Assembly: GCA_002929055.1 (NCBI GenBank)
Contig: PERY01000001.1
Coordinates: 152,855-216,854, forward strand
Length of the DNA: 64,000 bases
Reading direction: 5' to 3'
Source of the DNA: Methylocystis sp.
GTDB taxonomy: Bacteria; Pseudomonadota; Alphaproteobacteria; Rhizobiales; Beijerinckiaceae
The notes under the pieces were generated by a model, which was given only the letters and a program-made list of their open reading frames with translations, ran no database searches and had not been told where the DNA came from. Positions within the stretch are counted from its first letter, which is position 1, and each line of letters starts with the position of its first letter. The position numbers and the translations under genes are program-made. Shown piece after piece: positions 55,010-63,869 of the stretch.

Positions 55010-55629
55010 CGCAGGATCCGCCCAAAGACCCGCCGCAGCTCTATCTCGCCACCCCGCCGCTCGCCGAGGCGCGCGACTTCCTGCCGGCCCTCGTCGACGC
55101 GCTCTCGGCGGGCGATGTGGCGTCCCTCCTCATCCGCTTCGCCGTAGACGACACGCGCAAGCAGGAGGACATCGTCCGCGCCCTCGCGCCCGCCGCGCAG
55201 GAGAAGGGCGTCGCCGTTCTCGTCGCGGGCGAACCCAATGTCGCGCTGCGCGCCGGCGCCGACGGGGCGCATATTCCGGGCTGCGGCGAGGAGCTGGCCG
55301 AAGCCGTGAAGAAGCTTTCGCCCAAATATATCGTCGGCGCGGGCGATCTCGCGACGCGCGACGACGCCATGGTCGCGGGCGAACTCGGCTCAGATTATCT
55401 GCTGTTCGCGGATGAAGATCGCGAGGCGCTGATCGAGCGCGTCGCCTGGTGCGCGGAGCTGTTCTCAACGCCGGTCGTCGCCCGCGCCGCCACGCTCGCG
55501 GACGTCGCGCCGCTTGCGCAGGCGGGCGCCGATTTCGTGCTGCTGGACGACGCCGTCTGGGCCGACCCGCGCGGCCCGGCTGCAGCAGTCGCGGAGGCTT
55601 TTGCAGGCCTGAAGGGAGTGCAGGCATGA
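55006..55629 (+). CDS. Thiamine phosphate synthase-like TIM-barrel protein, degenerate
   Basis: ATG 55006 overlaps the argH stop; 207 residues. The pattern of alternating strands and helices, with [24 protein letters not shown] and [16 protein letters not shown], resembles ThiE. Key ThiE sequences are missing, however: ADGVHLGQxD is [11 protein letters not shown], and the SxH and GPxxxTxTK loops are absent. It may be one of the divergent ThiE-like proteins found next to argH in Rhizobiales, with a different substrate. I therefore give no symbol. Confidence 0.75.
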   Translation: MTQDPPKDPPQLYLATPPLAEARDFLPALVDALSAGDVASLLIRFAVDDTRKQEDIVRALAPAAQEKGVAVLVAGEPNVALRAGADGAHIPGCGEELAEAVKKLSPKYIVGAGDLATRDDAMVAGELGSDYLLFADEDREALIERVAWCAELFSTPVVARAATLADVAPLAQAGADFVLLDDAVWADPRGPAAAVAEAFAGLKGVQA

Positions 55630-56597
55630 TCCGCCGTCTCGCCGCGCCACTGCTGGCTTTGGCCCTGGCCGCGCCCGTCTTCGCCGCGCCGCAGGCGACG
55701 CCCGCCGCTGGGTCCGATCTCGCTTTCGGCGCCTATCAGCGCGGCGATTACAGGGCCGCCCTCGCAGAGGCGAAAAAGCGCGTCGAGGCCAATCCCCGGG
55801 ACGCCGCCGCGCTCACCCTCATCGGGCGGCTCTACCTCGAAGGCTCGGGCGTCAAGCGCGACACCAAGGTCGCGATGGACTGGTTCCGCCGCGGCGCCGA
55901 CGCGGGCGACTCCGAGGCCGCCTATCTCTATGGCGTCGCGACGCTGGAGGGGATCGACATCCCGAGGGACCGCGCCCGCGCCCGCGCCTATCTCGAAAAG
56001 GCCGGCGCGCAGGAACATGCGGCGGCGCTGCACCTCCTGGGCGAGATAGCGCTGGAGAACGAGGGCAAGGAGCCCGACTTCGAAAAGGCGATGGCCTATT
56101 TCAAGCGGGCCTCCGCTGCGGGAAACCCGGACGCCGATTATGCCATCGGCGTTCTCTTCAAGACCGGAAAGGGCGTTCCCAGGGACGAGAAGCAGGCGGC
56201 CGGCTGGTTCAAGCGCGCCGCCGACGTCGGTCTCGCCGCGGCGATGGTGGAATACGCCATCATGCAGTTCAACGGCGCGGGAGTGGAGCGCGACAAGGCG
56301 AGCGCGGTCGAACTGCTGCGCAAGGCGGCGGCGAAGGGCAACGCCGTGGCGCAGAACCGGCTCGCGCATCTCTACGCCGAAGGGATCGGAGTCGAGGTCG
56401 ATCTCACGGCGGCGCGGGAATGGCGCGACAAGGCGAAGGAAGCGGGGCTCAACGACCCCTCGCTCGACTTCCTGTCCAATGTCTCCACGCCCGCCAGGCC
56501 GGTCGCCCCAAAGCCGGCAGCGCCGACGCCAGACGCGCCTGCACCGGCGATCGCCAAGCCGTCGGCCCCTACACCGGCGGCCGCGCCTCCAAGATGA
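55626..56597 (+). CDS. Exported Sel1-repeat protein
   Basis: ATG 55626 overlaps the previous stop (ATGA); 323 residues. A signal peptide ([23 protein letters not shown]) is followed by a TPR-like unit and about six Sel1 repeats, such as LIGRLYLEGSGVKRDTKVAMDWFRRGADAGDSEAAYLYG and RLAHLYAEGIGVEVDLTAAREW. The last 45 residues are Pro/Ala-rich. Sel1 proteins act as periplasmic scaffolds in signalling and exopolysaccharide control (ExoR-like). The repeat organisation suggests a similar role, but a partner is not evident here. Confidence 0.9.
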   Translation: MIRRLAAPLLALALAAPVFAAPQATPAAGSDLAFGAYQRGDYRAALAEAKKRVEANPRDAAALTLIGRLYLEGSGVKRDTKVAMDWFRRGADAGDSEAAYLYGVATLEGIDIPRDRARARAYLEKAGAQEHAAALHLLGEIALENEGKEPDFEKAMAYFKRASAAGNPDADYAIGVLFKTGKGVPRDEKQAAGWFKRAADVGLAAAMVEYAIMQFNGAGVERDKASAVELLRKAAAKGNAVAQNRLAHLYAEGIGVEVDLTAAREWRDKAKEAGLNDPSLDFLSNVSTPARPVAPKPAAPTPDAPAPAIAKPSAPTPAAAPPR

Positions 56598-57478
56598 CAG
56601 GGAGTGGGAGCCCAGCGGCGCGGCGCGCCTCGGCCTTTCTGCGCCGTTTCGCCAAGCCGCGGCTCATCGAGACGATCCCGAAGCTGCGGCGGCTTCAGGC
56701 TCTGGTGGAGCGTTTTTCGTCGCCCTTGCCGGCGCCTTTCGCGCCCGACATTCCGGCCGACTGGATTCCGGCGGCGGGCGCGCTGTCGGGCGTGACGCTT
56801 GTCTATCTCTACGGGGGCGCCTTTCTTCTGGGGTCGCCGCCCTTCTACCGTTTCGTCTCCCGCCAGTTCGCCCGCGCGGGTTTCGACGTCTTCACGCCCG
56901 CCTACCGGCTCGCGCCGGAACATGTCTTTCCGGCCGCCCTCGACGACGTCTTCGCCGCCTGGCGCGCGCTCGTCGCGGCGCGGCCGGGGCCGGTCGTGCT
57001 GGCGGGAGATTCCGCCGGCGGCGGGCTCGCCGTCTCGCTCATGCTGCGCGCGCGCGACGAGGGCGTGCGGCTCCCGAACGCCGCCGCGCTGTTCTCCCCC
57101 TGGACGGATCTTTCCGTTTCCGGTCCGTCCCTGCGGCAGAATGAAGAGAAGGACGCGCTCTTCACGCGCCGCACGATCCTGTCTGGCGCCCGGGCGGCGC
57201 TGGGGCGGGCGAGCGCGAAAAACCCGATGGCCTCGCCTGTCTACGCCGACCTCGCGGGGATGCCGCCGCTCATCGTACATACGGGGATAGACGAGGCGCT
57301 TCGCGACGATTCGGTCAGGCTGGTCGCGCGCGCGCGGGCGGCCGGGGTCGCGGCGGAATTGGAGCTCTGGCCCGACGTGCCCCACGCCTGGCAATTGATG
57401 CCCTTCATTCCCGAAGCGCGGGAGTCGCGGGAGAAGGCGATCGCTTTCCTCAGAACGTCTCTCAATAGCGAAAGTTAA
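56594..57478 (+). CDS. Hormone-sensitive-lipase-family alpha/beta hydrolase
   Basis: ATG 56594 overlaps the Sel1 gene stop; 294 residues. The nucleophile motif is VVLAGDSAGGGLAVSL, the acid is in HTGIDEALRDDSVRL and the His in PDVPHAWQLMPF, forming a complete triad. The oxyanion motif, normally HGGG, here reads LYGGAFLLGSP, with Tyr in place of His. Such enzymes hydrolyse short-chain esters. It is the last gene of the argH run. Confidence 0.9.
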   Translation: MTGSGSPAARRASAFLRRFAKPRLIETIPKLRRLQALVERFSSPLPAPFAPDIPADWIPAAGALSGVTLVYLYGGAFLLGSPPFYRFVSRQFARAGFDVFTPAYRLAPEHVFPAALDDVFAAWRALVAARPGPVVLAGDSAGGGLAVSLMLRARDEGVRLPNAAALFSPWTDLSVSGPSLRQNEEKDALFTRRTILSGARAALGRASAKNPMASPVYADLAGMPPLIVHTGIDEALRDDSVRLVARARAAGVAAELELWPDVPHAWQLMPFIPEARESREKAIAFLRTSLNSES

Positions 57479-57642
57479 TCTCGTCAAGGCGCGCCGGCCA
57501 GTTGTCGCTGAGATATGCCGTTGATCTAGCGAACGGTGCCGAAAAGTGCTGGCGGAAAATGTTTGCTTCGACCCGAGGTCGCGCGCGCGCCGATTTAATG
57601 CTAAGGTTGAGATAGTTCTTTCGGGCTAGCTTGAGGAACGAC

Positions 57643-58326
57643 ATGTCAGACGAAACCCCTCATTGGGTAACAACTATACCTCGCTGGATATTCCTTTTTA
57701 CGGCGGTTGCATTCTCAGTGACGGCTGTAAGTTTTTTTGTAGCGATGCTCAGTTCATGGGCTGCCGGAGAGCCATTTACTCTAATGGGAAATCAATTCGG
57801 TTGGTCTCGAACACGTCCAGACGAAGTTGTGGTGAGTAAACCTGTTAGCCTGTTACAATGGCAGCAGCGAAGGTACGTAGCAGACTTAGCCCAAAGTTTT
57901 TCAAAGGACACGAAAGATTATACAGATGTTATTTATAAGTGTTTTCCAACCTTCGAAAGGAACGGAAGCTTCGTTTCAACAAACGTGATCAGTGAAGGCG
58001 ATGCAATATCAATTATCCAAAAAAACGATGAATTGCATAAATCAATTAGGAGATTGCTGAACTACTTTGAGGCGATCTCTATTGCATATCAAAACGGAGT
58101 TGCGGACGGCCCTATGTTTGAAAGCTCGTTCTTGCCCGTGCTAAAAATGTGGTATGCAAGGCTACATTTGTACATTAAGGTTGCTGATGAGCAGTGTAAG
58201 TGTAATTGGCAACCTTTCGAAGACGTTGCGATAAAATCTTGGGCTTCAAAAGAGCTTCCCCGGCCGAGTTCCAGTGTGGCTGTCTGTTACGGGGTAAACT
58301 CGCAGCTAAGAAAAAGAAAAGGCTAA
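57643..58326 (+). CDS. AT-rich membrane-anchored protein, DUF4760-like (tentative)
   Basis: ATG 57643 preceded by GAGGAACGAC gives 227 residues. One N-terminal membrane segment (IFLFTAVAFSVTAVSFFVAML) is followed by a helical cytoplasmic or periplasmic domain with SIRRLLNYFEAISIAYQNGVADG, which resembles DUF4760-type proteins. Base composition and codon choice differ sharply from all neighbours: many A/T-ending codons such as AAA, TTT and ATA, against the GC-ending codons elsewhere. This points to recent transfer. No integrase or repeats flank it. Function unknown. Confidence 0.8.
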   Translation: MSDETPHWVTTIPRWIFLFTAVAFSVTAVSFFVAMLSSWAAGEPFTLMGNQFGWSRTRPDEVVVSKPVSLLQWQQRRYVADLAQSFSKDTKDYTDVIYKCFPTFERNGSFVSTNVISEGDAISIIQKNDELHKSIRRLLNYFEAISIAYQNGVADGPMFESSFLPVLKMWYARLHLYIKVADEQCKCNWQPFEDVAIKSWASKELPRPSSSVAVCYGVNSQLRKRKG

Positions 58327-58365
58327 AAAATCGGATCGGCGGAGAACTCGCTAGCAGCGCGTATC

Positions 58366-59508
58366 TCAGCCCCACGGCCCTTTCTGCGGCGGGTCGAGCG
58401 GATGGCGTCCGTCCTGCGGCAGGAAGGAGGCTTCGCTCTCTTGCTGCGCCTGCGCCCATTCGGGCGCCTGCTCATCGATCGCCTGCCCGTCGACGCGCTG
58501 GGGCTCTTCATAAGCGATGGCCGCGTCCTGCCCGCCGGCGTATGCGATCAGCGTGGCGATGCGCTCGTCGACGGACGGATGCGTCGAGAACCAGCCGGAT
58601 TCCTGAATCCGCGCCGGGCTTTCGATGAAGAAGGCGTGCATGCGCGAGGGCATGGTCGGGATCACCGAATGCGCCTCGATCTTGCGCAGCGCCGAGATCA
58701 TGGCGTCGGGGTTCTTGGTCAGCTCCACCGCGCCCGCGTCGGCCAGATATTCGCGCGAGCGCGACAGGGCGAACCGGATCAGCACGGAGGCGCCCCAGCT
58801 CAGCGCGATGATGGCGAGCGCAATGATGATGGCGAGCCCCGCGCCGCCTTCCCGGCGATTGTCCTCGCGGCTCGACGGCCGATGCGGCGAGAAGCCGAAG
58901 GGGAAGTTCCAGCTGCGGAAAATCAGATCCGAGACGAAGGCGAAAATGCCGGCGAAGATCACCGCGATGACCATCAACTGGACGTCGCGGTTGCGGATGT
59001 GGGTCAGCTCATGGGCGAGCACGGCCTCTAGCTCCGGATCGGTCAGCTCGGTCAGCAGGCCGCGCGTGACCGCGACCTTGTATTGCCCTTCTTTCAGGCC
59101 CGAGGCGTAGGCGTTGAGCGCGTCGCTGTCGATGATCTGCAGCGCCGGGATCGGCACGCCGCGCGAGATGCAGAGATTTTCGAGGAGATTGTAGAGACGC
59201 GGCGCCTCGGTGCGGTCGATGCTGTGCGCGCCGGTGGCGAAATCGATCATCCTTTGGTGGAAGAGATAAGCGATGACGAACCACACGCCCGCCCCGGCGA
59301 CGCCGATCGGCCAGCCCTCCTTCAGGTCGCTGATCGCTCGGGCCGCGATCCAGTCGAAGGGCGCGCCCCGCGGCGCTCCCATCGCCTCGAACAGCAAGGC
59401 GAAGGAAAACATCAGCGCCAGCAGCAGGACCACGAAGCCGGCGAGCAGAAAGCCCGAGCGGAGCCGGTTGGCGCGGATGTGGGAATAGAGGCCGTAGGCT
59501 TTGAACAT
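58366..59508 (-). CDS. M48 family membrane metallopeptidase (HtpX-like)
   Basis: A 380-residue protein. Two N-terminal spans (RSGFLLAGFVVLLLALMFSFALLF and IGVAGAGVWFVIAYLFH), then the zinc site EAVLAHELTHIRNRD (His166, His170) and two further spans. The third ligand region is SRSREYLADAGAVELT. The tail after STHPSVDERIATL is acidic and low complexity. HtpX-type enzymes degrade misfolded membrane proteins. Paired with lemA upstream in the same direction, a common LemA-M48 arrangement, with a repeat between them. Confidence 0.93.
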   Translation of the reverse strand: MFKAYGLYSHIRANRLRSGFLLAGFVVLLLALMFSFALLFEAMGAPRGAPFDWIAARAISDLKEGWPIGVAGAGVWFVIAYLFHQRMIDFATGAHSIDRTEAPRLYNLLENLCISRGVPIPALQIIDSDALNAYASGLKEGQYKVAVTRGLLTELTDPELEAVLAHELTHIRNRDVQLMVIAVIFAGIFAFVSDLIFRSWNFPFGFSPHRPSSREDNRREGGAGLAIIIALAIIALSWGASVLIRFALSRSREYLADAGAVELTKNPDAMISALRKIEAHSVIPTMPSRMHAFFIESPARIQESGWFSTHPSVDERIATLIAYAGGQDAAIAYEEPQRVDGQAIDEQAPEWAQAQQESEASFLPQDGRHPLDPPQKGPWG

Positions 59509-59558
59509 GGGCGTTCCTGCAAAAGGGCTCGCCGGACCGCCGCCGCCAGTGCGGGCTC

Positions 59559-59627
59559 CGCGGAGCGATCCAGCGCCGTCGACGCCGCCCCTTCAATTGC
59601 TTCGTCGCTTACGCTCCTCGCAATGAC
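59559..59627. repeat. Palindromic intergenic repeat, family A copy 2 (partly decayed)
   Basis: The right arm ATTGCTTCGTCGCTTACGCT followed by CCTCGCAATGACG is nearly identical to the copy at 11011-11091. The left arm survives only as GCGGAGCGATCCAG. It lies between lemA and the M48 peptidase gene. Confidence 0.75.
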
Positions 59628-59643
59628 GGGGGCGTTCGGATTT

Positions 59644-60204
59644 CTAGAACTGCACCTTCGGCGGCGCCTCGACGGCCTTCTGCTCCGCTTCGTCCAGCTC
59701 GAAATAATCCTCCGGCTTGAAGTCGAAGCGCTGGGCGATGAGGAATCCCGGGAAGCCCTCGCGGGTCGCGTTATATTCGGCGACGGTGTTGTTCAGGAAA
59801 CGCCGTGACGCCGCGATCTTGTTCTCGACGTCCGAAAGTTCGCCCTGAAGCTGCTGGAAGTTCTGGTTGGCTTTCAGATCCGGATAGGCCTCGGAGAGGG
59901 CGAGAAGGCGGGAGAGCGCGCCGGTCAGCGCGCCTTCCGCGGCGCCCTTGTCGGCGGGGGCGGTGGCGGAGACGGCGGCGTTGCGCGCCTTGATCACGTC
60001 TTCGAGCGTCGTCTTCTCGTGGGTGGCGTAGCCCTTCACCGTCTCGACGAGATTGGGGATGAGGTCGTGCCGCTGCTTCAACTGGACGCTGATGTCCGAA
60101 AACGCCTGCTTGCAGCGCTGCCGCAGGCTGACAAGCCCGTTGTAGACGCCCACCAGCCAGAAGCCGACGGCGGCGACCAAACCCAGAAATATCAGGAACG
60201 CCAT
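59644..60204 (-). CDS. lemA: LemA family protein
   Basis: ATG 60204 (MAFLIFLGLVAAVGFWLVGVYNGLVSLRQ) gives 186 residues; the longer tracked start adds 23 residues with no match. A single N-terminal membrane span is followed by a long helical domain: RCKQAFSDISVQLKQRHDLIPNLVETVKGYATHEKTTLEDVIKARN and RFLNNTVAEYNATREGFPGFLIA, the diagnostic LemA segments. The family is of unclear function and is often adjacent to M48 peptidases, as here. Confidence 0.95.
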   Translation of the reverse strand: MAFLIFLGLVAAVGFWLVGVYNGLVSLRQRCKQAFSDISVQLKQRHDLIPNLVETVKGYATHEKTTLEDVIKARNAAVSATAPADKGAAEGALTGALSRLLALSEAYPDLKANQNFQQLQGELSDVENKIAASRRFLNNTVAEYNATREGFPGFLIAQRFDFKPEDYFELDEAEQKAVEAPPKVQF

Positions 60205-60376
60205 GGATAACCCCCCTTCAAGCGCCGAACGCTTGTGTTCCGGCGCGCGCATGTTAGCCGCCTTGGCTCCCAAGGCAAAGGCGCGGCTCCAATTGACGGA
60301 AGCGCCTCTCGCGCCTATCTCTTTGCGTCAAGGCTCATGGCTCGCGAAACGCGACGGAACCAGAGAAGAAACAGCG

Positions 60377-60937
60377 ATGGCTCTGCTGCCCATCATCACG
60401 CTCCCCGATCCCCGGCTGCGACAGGTCTCCAAGCCGGTGGAGAAGGTCGACGCCGAAATCCAGACGCTGCTCGATGACATGCTGCAGACCATGTACGAGG
60501 CGCCCGGCATCGGGCTCGCCGCGATTCAGGTCGGTGAGCCCAAACGCATCGTCGTCGTGGACATCGGCAAGACGGAGGAGGAGCGCAACCCCCTCTTCCT
60601 CATCAATCCCGAGATTGTCTGGGCCTCGGAGGAGCTCTCTTCCTACAATGAGGGTTGCCTCTCTGTGCCGGATTATTTCGACGACGTGAAGCGCCCGGCG
60701 ATGGTCAGGGTGCGCCATCTCGACCGCAAGGGCGAGACGGTGGAGTTCGAAGCGGTCGGGCTCCTCGCGACTGTCGTGCAGCACGAGATGGAGCATCTCG
60801 ACGGCGGGCTCTTCATCGACAATCTCTCGCGCCTCAAGCGCGAGCGGGTGGTGAAGAAATTCGCCAAGGCCGCGCGCATGGACGAGATCGTCGCGCAGCG
60901 CCGCGCCGAGCGCCAGTCGGAAGAAGCCGGGGCCTGA
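60377..60937 (+). CDS. def: Peptide deformylase
   Basis: ATG 60377 (MALLPIITLPDPRLRQVSKPVEKVD) gives 186 residues. The three Def motifs are intact: GIGLAAIQVG, EGCLSVP (metal-binding Cys) and QHEMEHLDG (two His ligands and catalytic Glu). It removes the formyl group from nascent proteins. It begins the def-fmt-truA group, three bases upstream of fmt. Confidence 0.98.
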   Translation: MALLPIITLPDPRLRQVSKPVEKVDAEIQTLLDDMLQTMYEAPGIGLAAIQVGEPKRIVVVDIGKTEEERNPLFLINPEIVWASEELSSYNEGCLSVPDYFDDVKRPAMVRVRHLDRKGETVEFEAVGLLATVVQHEMEHLDGGLFIDNLSRLKRERVVKKFAKAARMDEIVAQRRAERQSEEAGA

Positions 60938-60940
60938 CGA

Positions 60941-61867
60941 TTGCGCCTCGTTTTCATGGGCACGCCGGACTTTGCGACGGCGCTGCTCCAGGAGCTTTGC
61001 GACCGCGGCCATGAGGTCGCGGCCGTCTATTCCCAGCCCCCGCGTCCGGCGGGGCGCGGGATGTCCGAGAAAAAATCCAGCGTCCACCAATTCGCCGAGA
61101 GCCGGGGGCTGCCCGTCCGCACCCCGAAGAGCCTTAAAAGCGCCGGGGAGCAGGAGGCGTTCCGCGCGCTTTGCGCCGACGTCGCCGTGGTCGCCGCTTA
61201 CGGCCTGCTTCTGCCGCAGCCGATCCTCGACGCCCCGAAACATGGCTGCCTCAATCTCCACGGCTCGCTGCTGCCGCGCTGGCGCGGCGCGGCGCCGATC
61301 CAGCGCGCCATCATGGCGGGCGACAAAGAGAGCGGCGTCGAGGTTATGAAGATGGACGCGGGCCTCGACACCGGCCCCGTCGCGCTGACGGCGAAGACGC
61401 CTATCGGTCCGGACATGACGGCGGGGGAATTGCACGACCGCCTCGCCGAACTCGGCGCGCCGCTGATGGCGGACGCGCTCGATCTGCTGGTGAAGGGGGA
61501 ACTGCGCTTCACGCCGCAGAGCGAGGAGGGCGCCTGCTACGCCGCCAAGATTGACAAGGCCGAGGCGCGGATCGACTGGCGCCGCAGCGCGCAGGAGCTG
61601 CACGACCATGTTCGCGGGTTGACGCCCTTTCCCGGGGCCTTTTTCGAGGGCGATATCGGTCATGGCCTCGAGCGGGTGAAAGTGCTGCGCACGCAGGTCG
61701 AAACGGGGAAGGGCGCGCCGGGAACGATCCTCGACGACGCCGGGCTCGTCGCCTGCGGCGCAGGCGCGCTGCGCCTCCTGCGCGTCCAGCGCGCCGGCAA
61801 GGGCGAGATGGGGATCGAGGACTTTCTGCGCGGGCGCAAGATGGCCAAAGGCGCCGTGCTGGGATGA
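60941..61867 (+). CDS. fmt: Methionyl-tRNA formyltransferase
   Basis: TTG start at 60941 gives LRLVFMGTPDFATALLQEL, the correct family N-terminus; 308 residues. The formyl-donor binding region LNLHGSLLPRWRGAAPIQRAIMAGD (catalytic Asn and His) and a C-terminal OB-like domain (DDAGLVACGAGALRLLRVQRAGKG) are present. It formylates initiator Met-tRNA, the reaction reversed on proteins by Def. The non-ATG start may temper expression relative to def. Confidence 0.97.
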   Translation: MRLVFMGTPDFATALLQELCDRGHEVAAVYSQPPRPAGRGMSEKKSSVHQFAESRGLPVRTPKSLKSAGEQEAFRALCADVAVVAAYGLLLPQPILDAPKHGCLNLHGSLLPRWRGAAPIQRAIMAGDKESGVEVMKMDAGLDTGPVALTAKTPIGPDMTAGELHDRLAELGAPLMADALDLLVKGELRFTPQSEEGACYAAKIDKAEARIDWRRSAQELHDHVRGLTPFPGAFFEGDIGHGLERVKVLRTQVETGKGAPGTILDDAGLVACGAGALRLLRVQRAGKGEMGIEDFLRGRKMAKGAVLG

Positions 61868-61902
61868 TGAGGGCGCGTCGATCGGCGCCGCCAATATTGA
61901 GG

Positions 61903-61964
61903 CGCCCCCCATCCCTAACCCCTCCCCCCACGGAGTGGCGGGGAGGGGTTAGGGATGGGGGGCG
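61903..61964. repeat. Long perfect inverted repeat between fmt and truA
   Basis: A 25-base arm (CGCCCCCCATCCCTAACCCC plus TCCCC) pairs exactly with 61940-61964. Inside, CCAC/GTGG extends the stem with one unpaired base, leaving a tiny loop GGA. There is no T run, so it is not a classical terminator; it looks like a REP/MITE-type insertion. Confidence 0.88.
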
Positions 61965-62004
61965 GCGTCTATTCCCCGGCCGCGCCCAGCTTGGCGCGCC
62001 CTGA

Positions 62005-62742
62005 ATGCCCCGCTACGCGCTCACCATCGAATATGACGGCTCTCCCTTCGTCGGCTGGCAGCGGCAGGCCAATGGCATGTCGGTGCAGCAGCGGCTGGAG
62101 GAGGCGGTCCTCGCCATCAATGGCGAACGCGCCGTCATCCACGGCGCCGGGCGCACCGACGCCGGCGTCCATGCTCTGGGCCAGGTCGCCCATGTCGATC
62201 TTGTGCGCGAATGGCGTCCTGACCGGCTGCGCGACGCGCTCAACGCGCATCTCAAGCCCGACCCTGTCGCGGTGGTCGACGTGCGCGCCGTCGGCGATGA
62301 CTTCGAGGCGCGCTTCTCGGCGATCCGCCGCCATTATCGCTATGTCATCGAGAACCGCCGCGCGCCGCTCACCGTCACGCTCGGCCGCGCCTGGCACGTC
62401 AAGCGTCCGCTCGATGCGCAGGCCATGCACGAAGCGGCGCAGCGGCTTGTCGGGCGCTATGATTTCACCACTTTCCGCGCCTCCGAATGCCAGGCCAATT
62501 CTCCGGTCCGCACGCTCGAGAAGCTGGACGTGCGCCGCGCGGGCGAGCGCATCGAGATCGTAACCTGCGCGCGCTCCTTCCTGCACAATCAGGTGCGGTC
62601 GATGGCCGGCTCGCTCGAACATGTCGGCTCCGGCAAATGGAGCGCCGACGATCTGGCGCAGGCGCTCGCGTCACGAGACCGTGCGCGATGCGGACAGGTC
62701 GCGCCGCCGCACGGTCTCTATCTCATCGCCGTCGACTACTGA
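62005..62742 (+). CDS. truA: tRNA pseudouridine(38-40) synthase TruA
   Basis: A 245-residue enzyme starting [21 protein letters not shown]. The catalytic motif is [14 protein letters not shown] (nucleophile Asp52); [11 protein letters not shown] and [18 protein letters not shown] are further TruA landmarks. It converts uridines 38-40 of the tRNA anticodon arm into pseudouridine. The preceding 41 bases after the palindrome hold its start region. Confidence 0.97.
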   Translation: MPRYALTIEYDGSPFVGWQRQANGMSVQQRLEEAVLAINGERAVIHGAGRTDAGVHALGQVAHVDLVREWRPDRLRDALNAHLKPDPVAVVDVRAVGDDFEARFSAIRRHYRYVIENRRAPLTVTLGRAWHVKRPLDAQAMHEAAQRLVGRYDFTTFRASECQANSPVRTLEKLDVRRAGERIEIVTCARSFLHNQVRSMAGSLEHVGSGKWSADDLAQALASRDRARCGQVAPPHGLYLIAVDY

Positions 62743-62957
62743 GGAATCGCCGACGGCGCGCCGGCTCCCGAGCCTTCGGGCTTCGCAGACTCTTCCTTCG
62801 GCGCGTCCTGCTTGTCGATTTTCTTCGCCGCCTTGCTGGCGACCGCCTTATGCGCTGCGGGCGTCTTCTCCTTCGCGAGCGCGCCATGGATGGGAAGGAT
62901 GCTCGCGGACAGAACCGCGGCCAGAATGCCGTTAACGCAGGGTCGATGTTGAATCAT
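62736..62957 (-). CDS. Small exported Lys/Ala-rich protein
   Basis: ATG 62957 ([30 protein letters not shown]) gives 73 residues with a probable signal peptide; the tracked start adds MIRGDY. The mature part is rich in Lys, Ala and Glu ([30 protein letters not shown]) and would be disordered. The gene ends seven bases inside truA on the opposite strand. It may be genuine, since the signal peptide is clear, but function is unknown. Confidence 0.55.
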   Translation of the reverse strand: MIQHRPCVNGILAAVLSASILPIHGALAKEKTPAAHKAVASKAAKKIDKQDAPKEESAKPEGSGAGAPSAIPQ

Positions 62958-63119
62958 GTAATCCCCTCGGATCATGACGCCCCCCGCGCCGACTGTTCCG
63001 TCGAACCGCCCGAGGTCATGAAGCCAAGGAAGATGGGTGATGTTGAGTCCCGCGCCTGGCGAGGCTGCGATGATTTTGCGGCGGCGTCGTCATTATCGCG
63101 GAATGGTTGCTATATTCAC

Positions 63120-63869
63120 TTACGACCCGCTGAACCAGTTGTAGCCCTTGTCCTCCCAATAGCCGCCGGGATTGTCGTTGGTGACGAAAATCTCCGTGAC
63201 ATGCTTGGGATTTTTGAAGCCGAGCTTCGTTGGAATTCGGATCTTCACCGGGAAACCATATTTGGTTTCGCCCGCATGTCCGGGGAAATCCAAGGCGAGC
63301 AGCGTTTGCGGATGCAGCGCGCTCGGCATGTCGATGCTCGTCGAATAATTATCGGCGCAGCGAAAGCCCACGTAGCGCGCCGTCATGTCCGCGCCGACGC
63401 GCTCGAGAAAAGTGCGGAAGGGAACGCCGCCCCATTTGCCGATGGCGCTCCAGCCTTCGACGCAGACATGGCGGGTGATCTGCGTCGCCTGCGGCAGCGC
63501 GCGCAACTCCCGCAAGGTCCAGGGCGCATTGTTGTCGATGAGGCCGGAAAGCCGCAGACGGTAATTTTCCGCATCGATGACGGGCGCGAGCTTTTCTTCA
63601 TAAAAGGCGTTGAAGGGGAACGGCGTCGTCACCTCCGCCTCCTCGTAGACCGGCGCCAGCTTGTTCGGGTCGAAGAGCGCCGCCTGCGCGCGATCGTTGA
63701 AGCGGGACATGGCGAAGAGGAGCCGGTCGACGGCGTCGTCATCCTTCAGCGTGCAGCCGGACAGCATCGTCAGCGCGCCCAGAGACAGGCCCCGCTTGAG
63801 AAAGAGCCGACGCTCGACGCGTTCGATCTGCGGGCGGAAGTCGGAGAGCGATATCTTCGGGCGTTTCAT
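63120..63869 (-). CDS. Molybdopterin-dependent oxidoreductase, MsrP/YedY-like
   Basis: A 249-residue protein with an N-terminal twin-arginine sequence RRLFLKRGLSLGALTMLSGC, which also looks like a lipobox (LSGC). The sulfite-oxidase-fold domain has the Mo-ligand Cys136 in ITRHVCVEGWSAIGKWGGVPF, and FRCADNYSTSIDMPSALHP and GFPVKIRIPTKLGFKNPKHV are family stretches. MsrP reduces periplasmic methionine sulfoxide; other members reduce different substrates. Its start overlaps the stop of the cytochrome b partner gene at the window edge. Confidence 0.93.
   Translation of the reverse strand: MKRPKISLSDFRPQIERVERRLFLKRGLSLGALTMLSGCTLKDDDAVDRLLFAMSRFNDRAQAALFDPNKLAPVYEEAEVTTPFPFNAFYEEKLAPVIDAENYRLRLSGLIDNNAPWTLRELRALPQATQITRHVCVEGWSAIGKWGGVPFRTFLERVGADMTARYVGFRCADNYSTSIDMPSALHPQTLLALDFPGHAGETKYGFPVKIRIPTKLGFKNPKHVTEIFVTNDNPGGYWEDKGYNWFSGS

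Noticed and set aside
54990-55010. TPP riboswitch upstream of the ThiE-like gene
   Set aside because: The gene overlaps argH by four bases, leaving no leader, and no THI-box sequence is seen.
57643-58326. Genomic island or prophage remnant at the AT-rich gene
   Set aside because: No integrase, transposase, direct repeats or tRNA target flank it; only a single foreign-looking gene can be supported.
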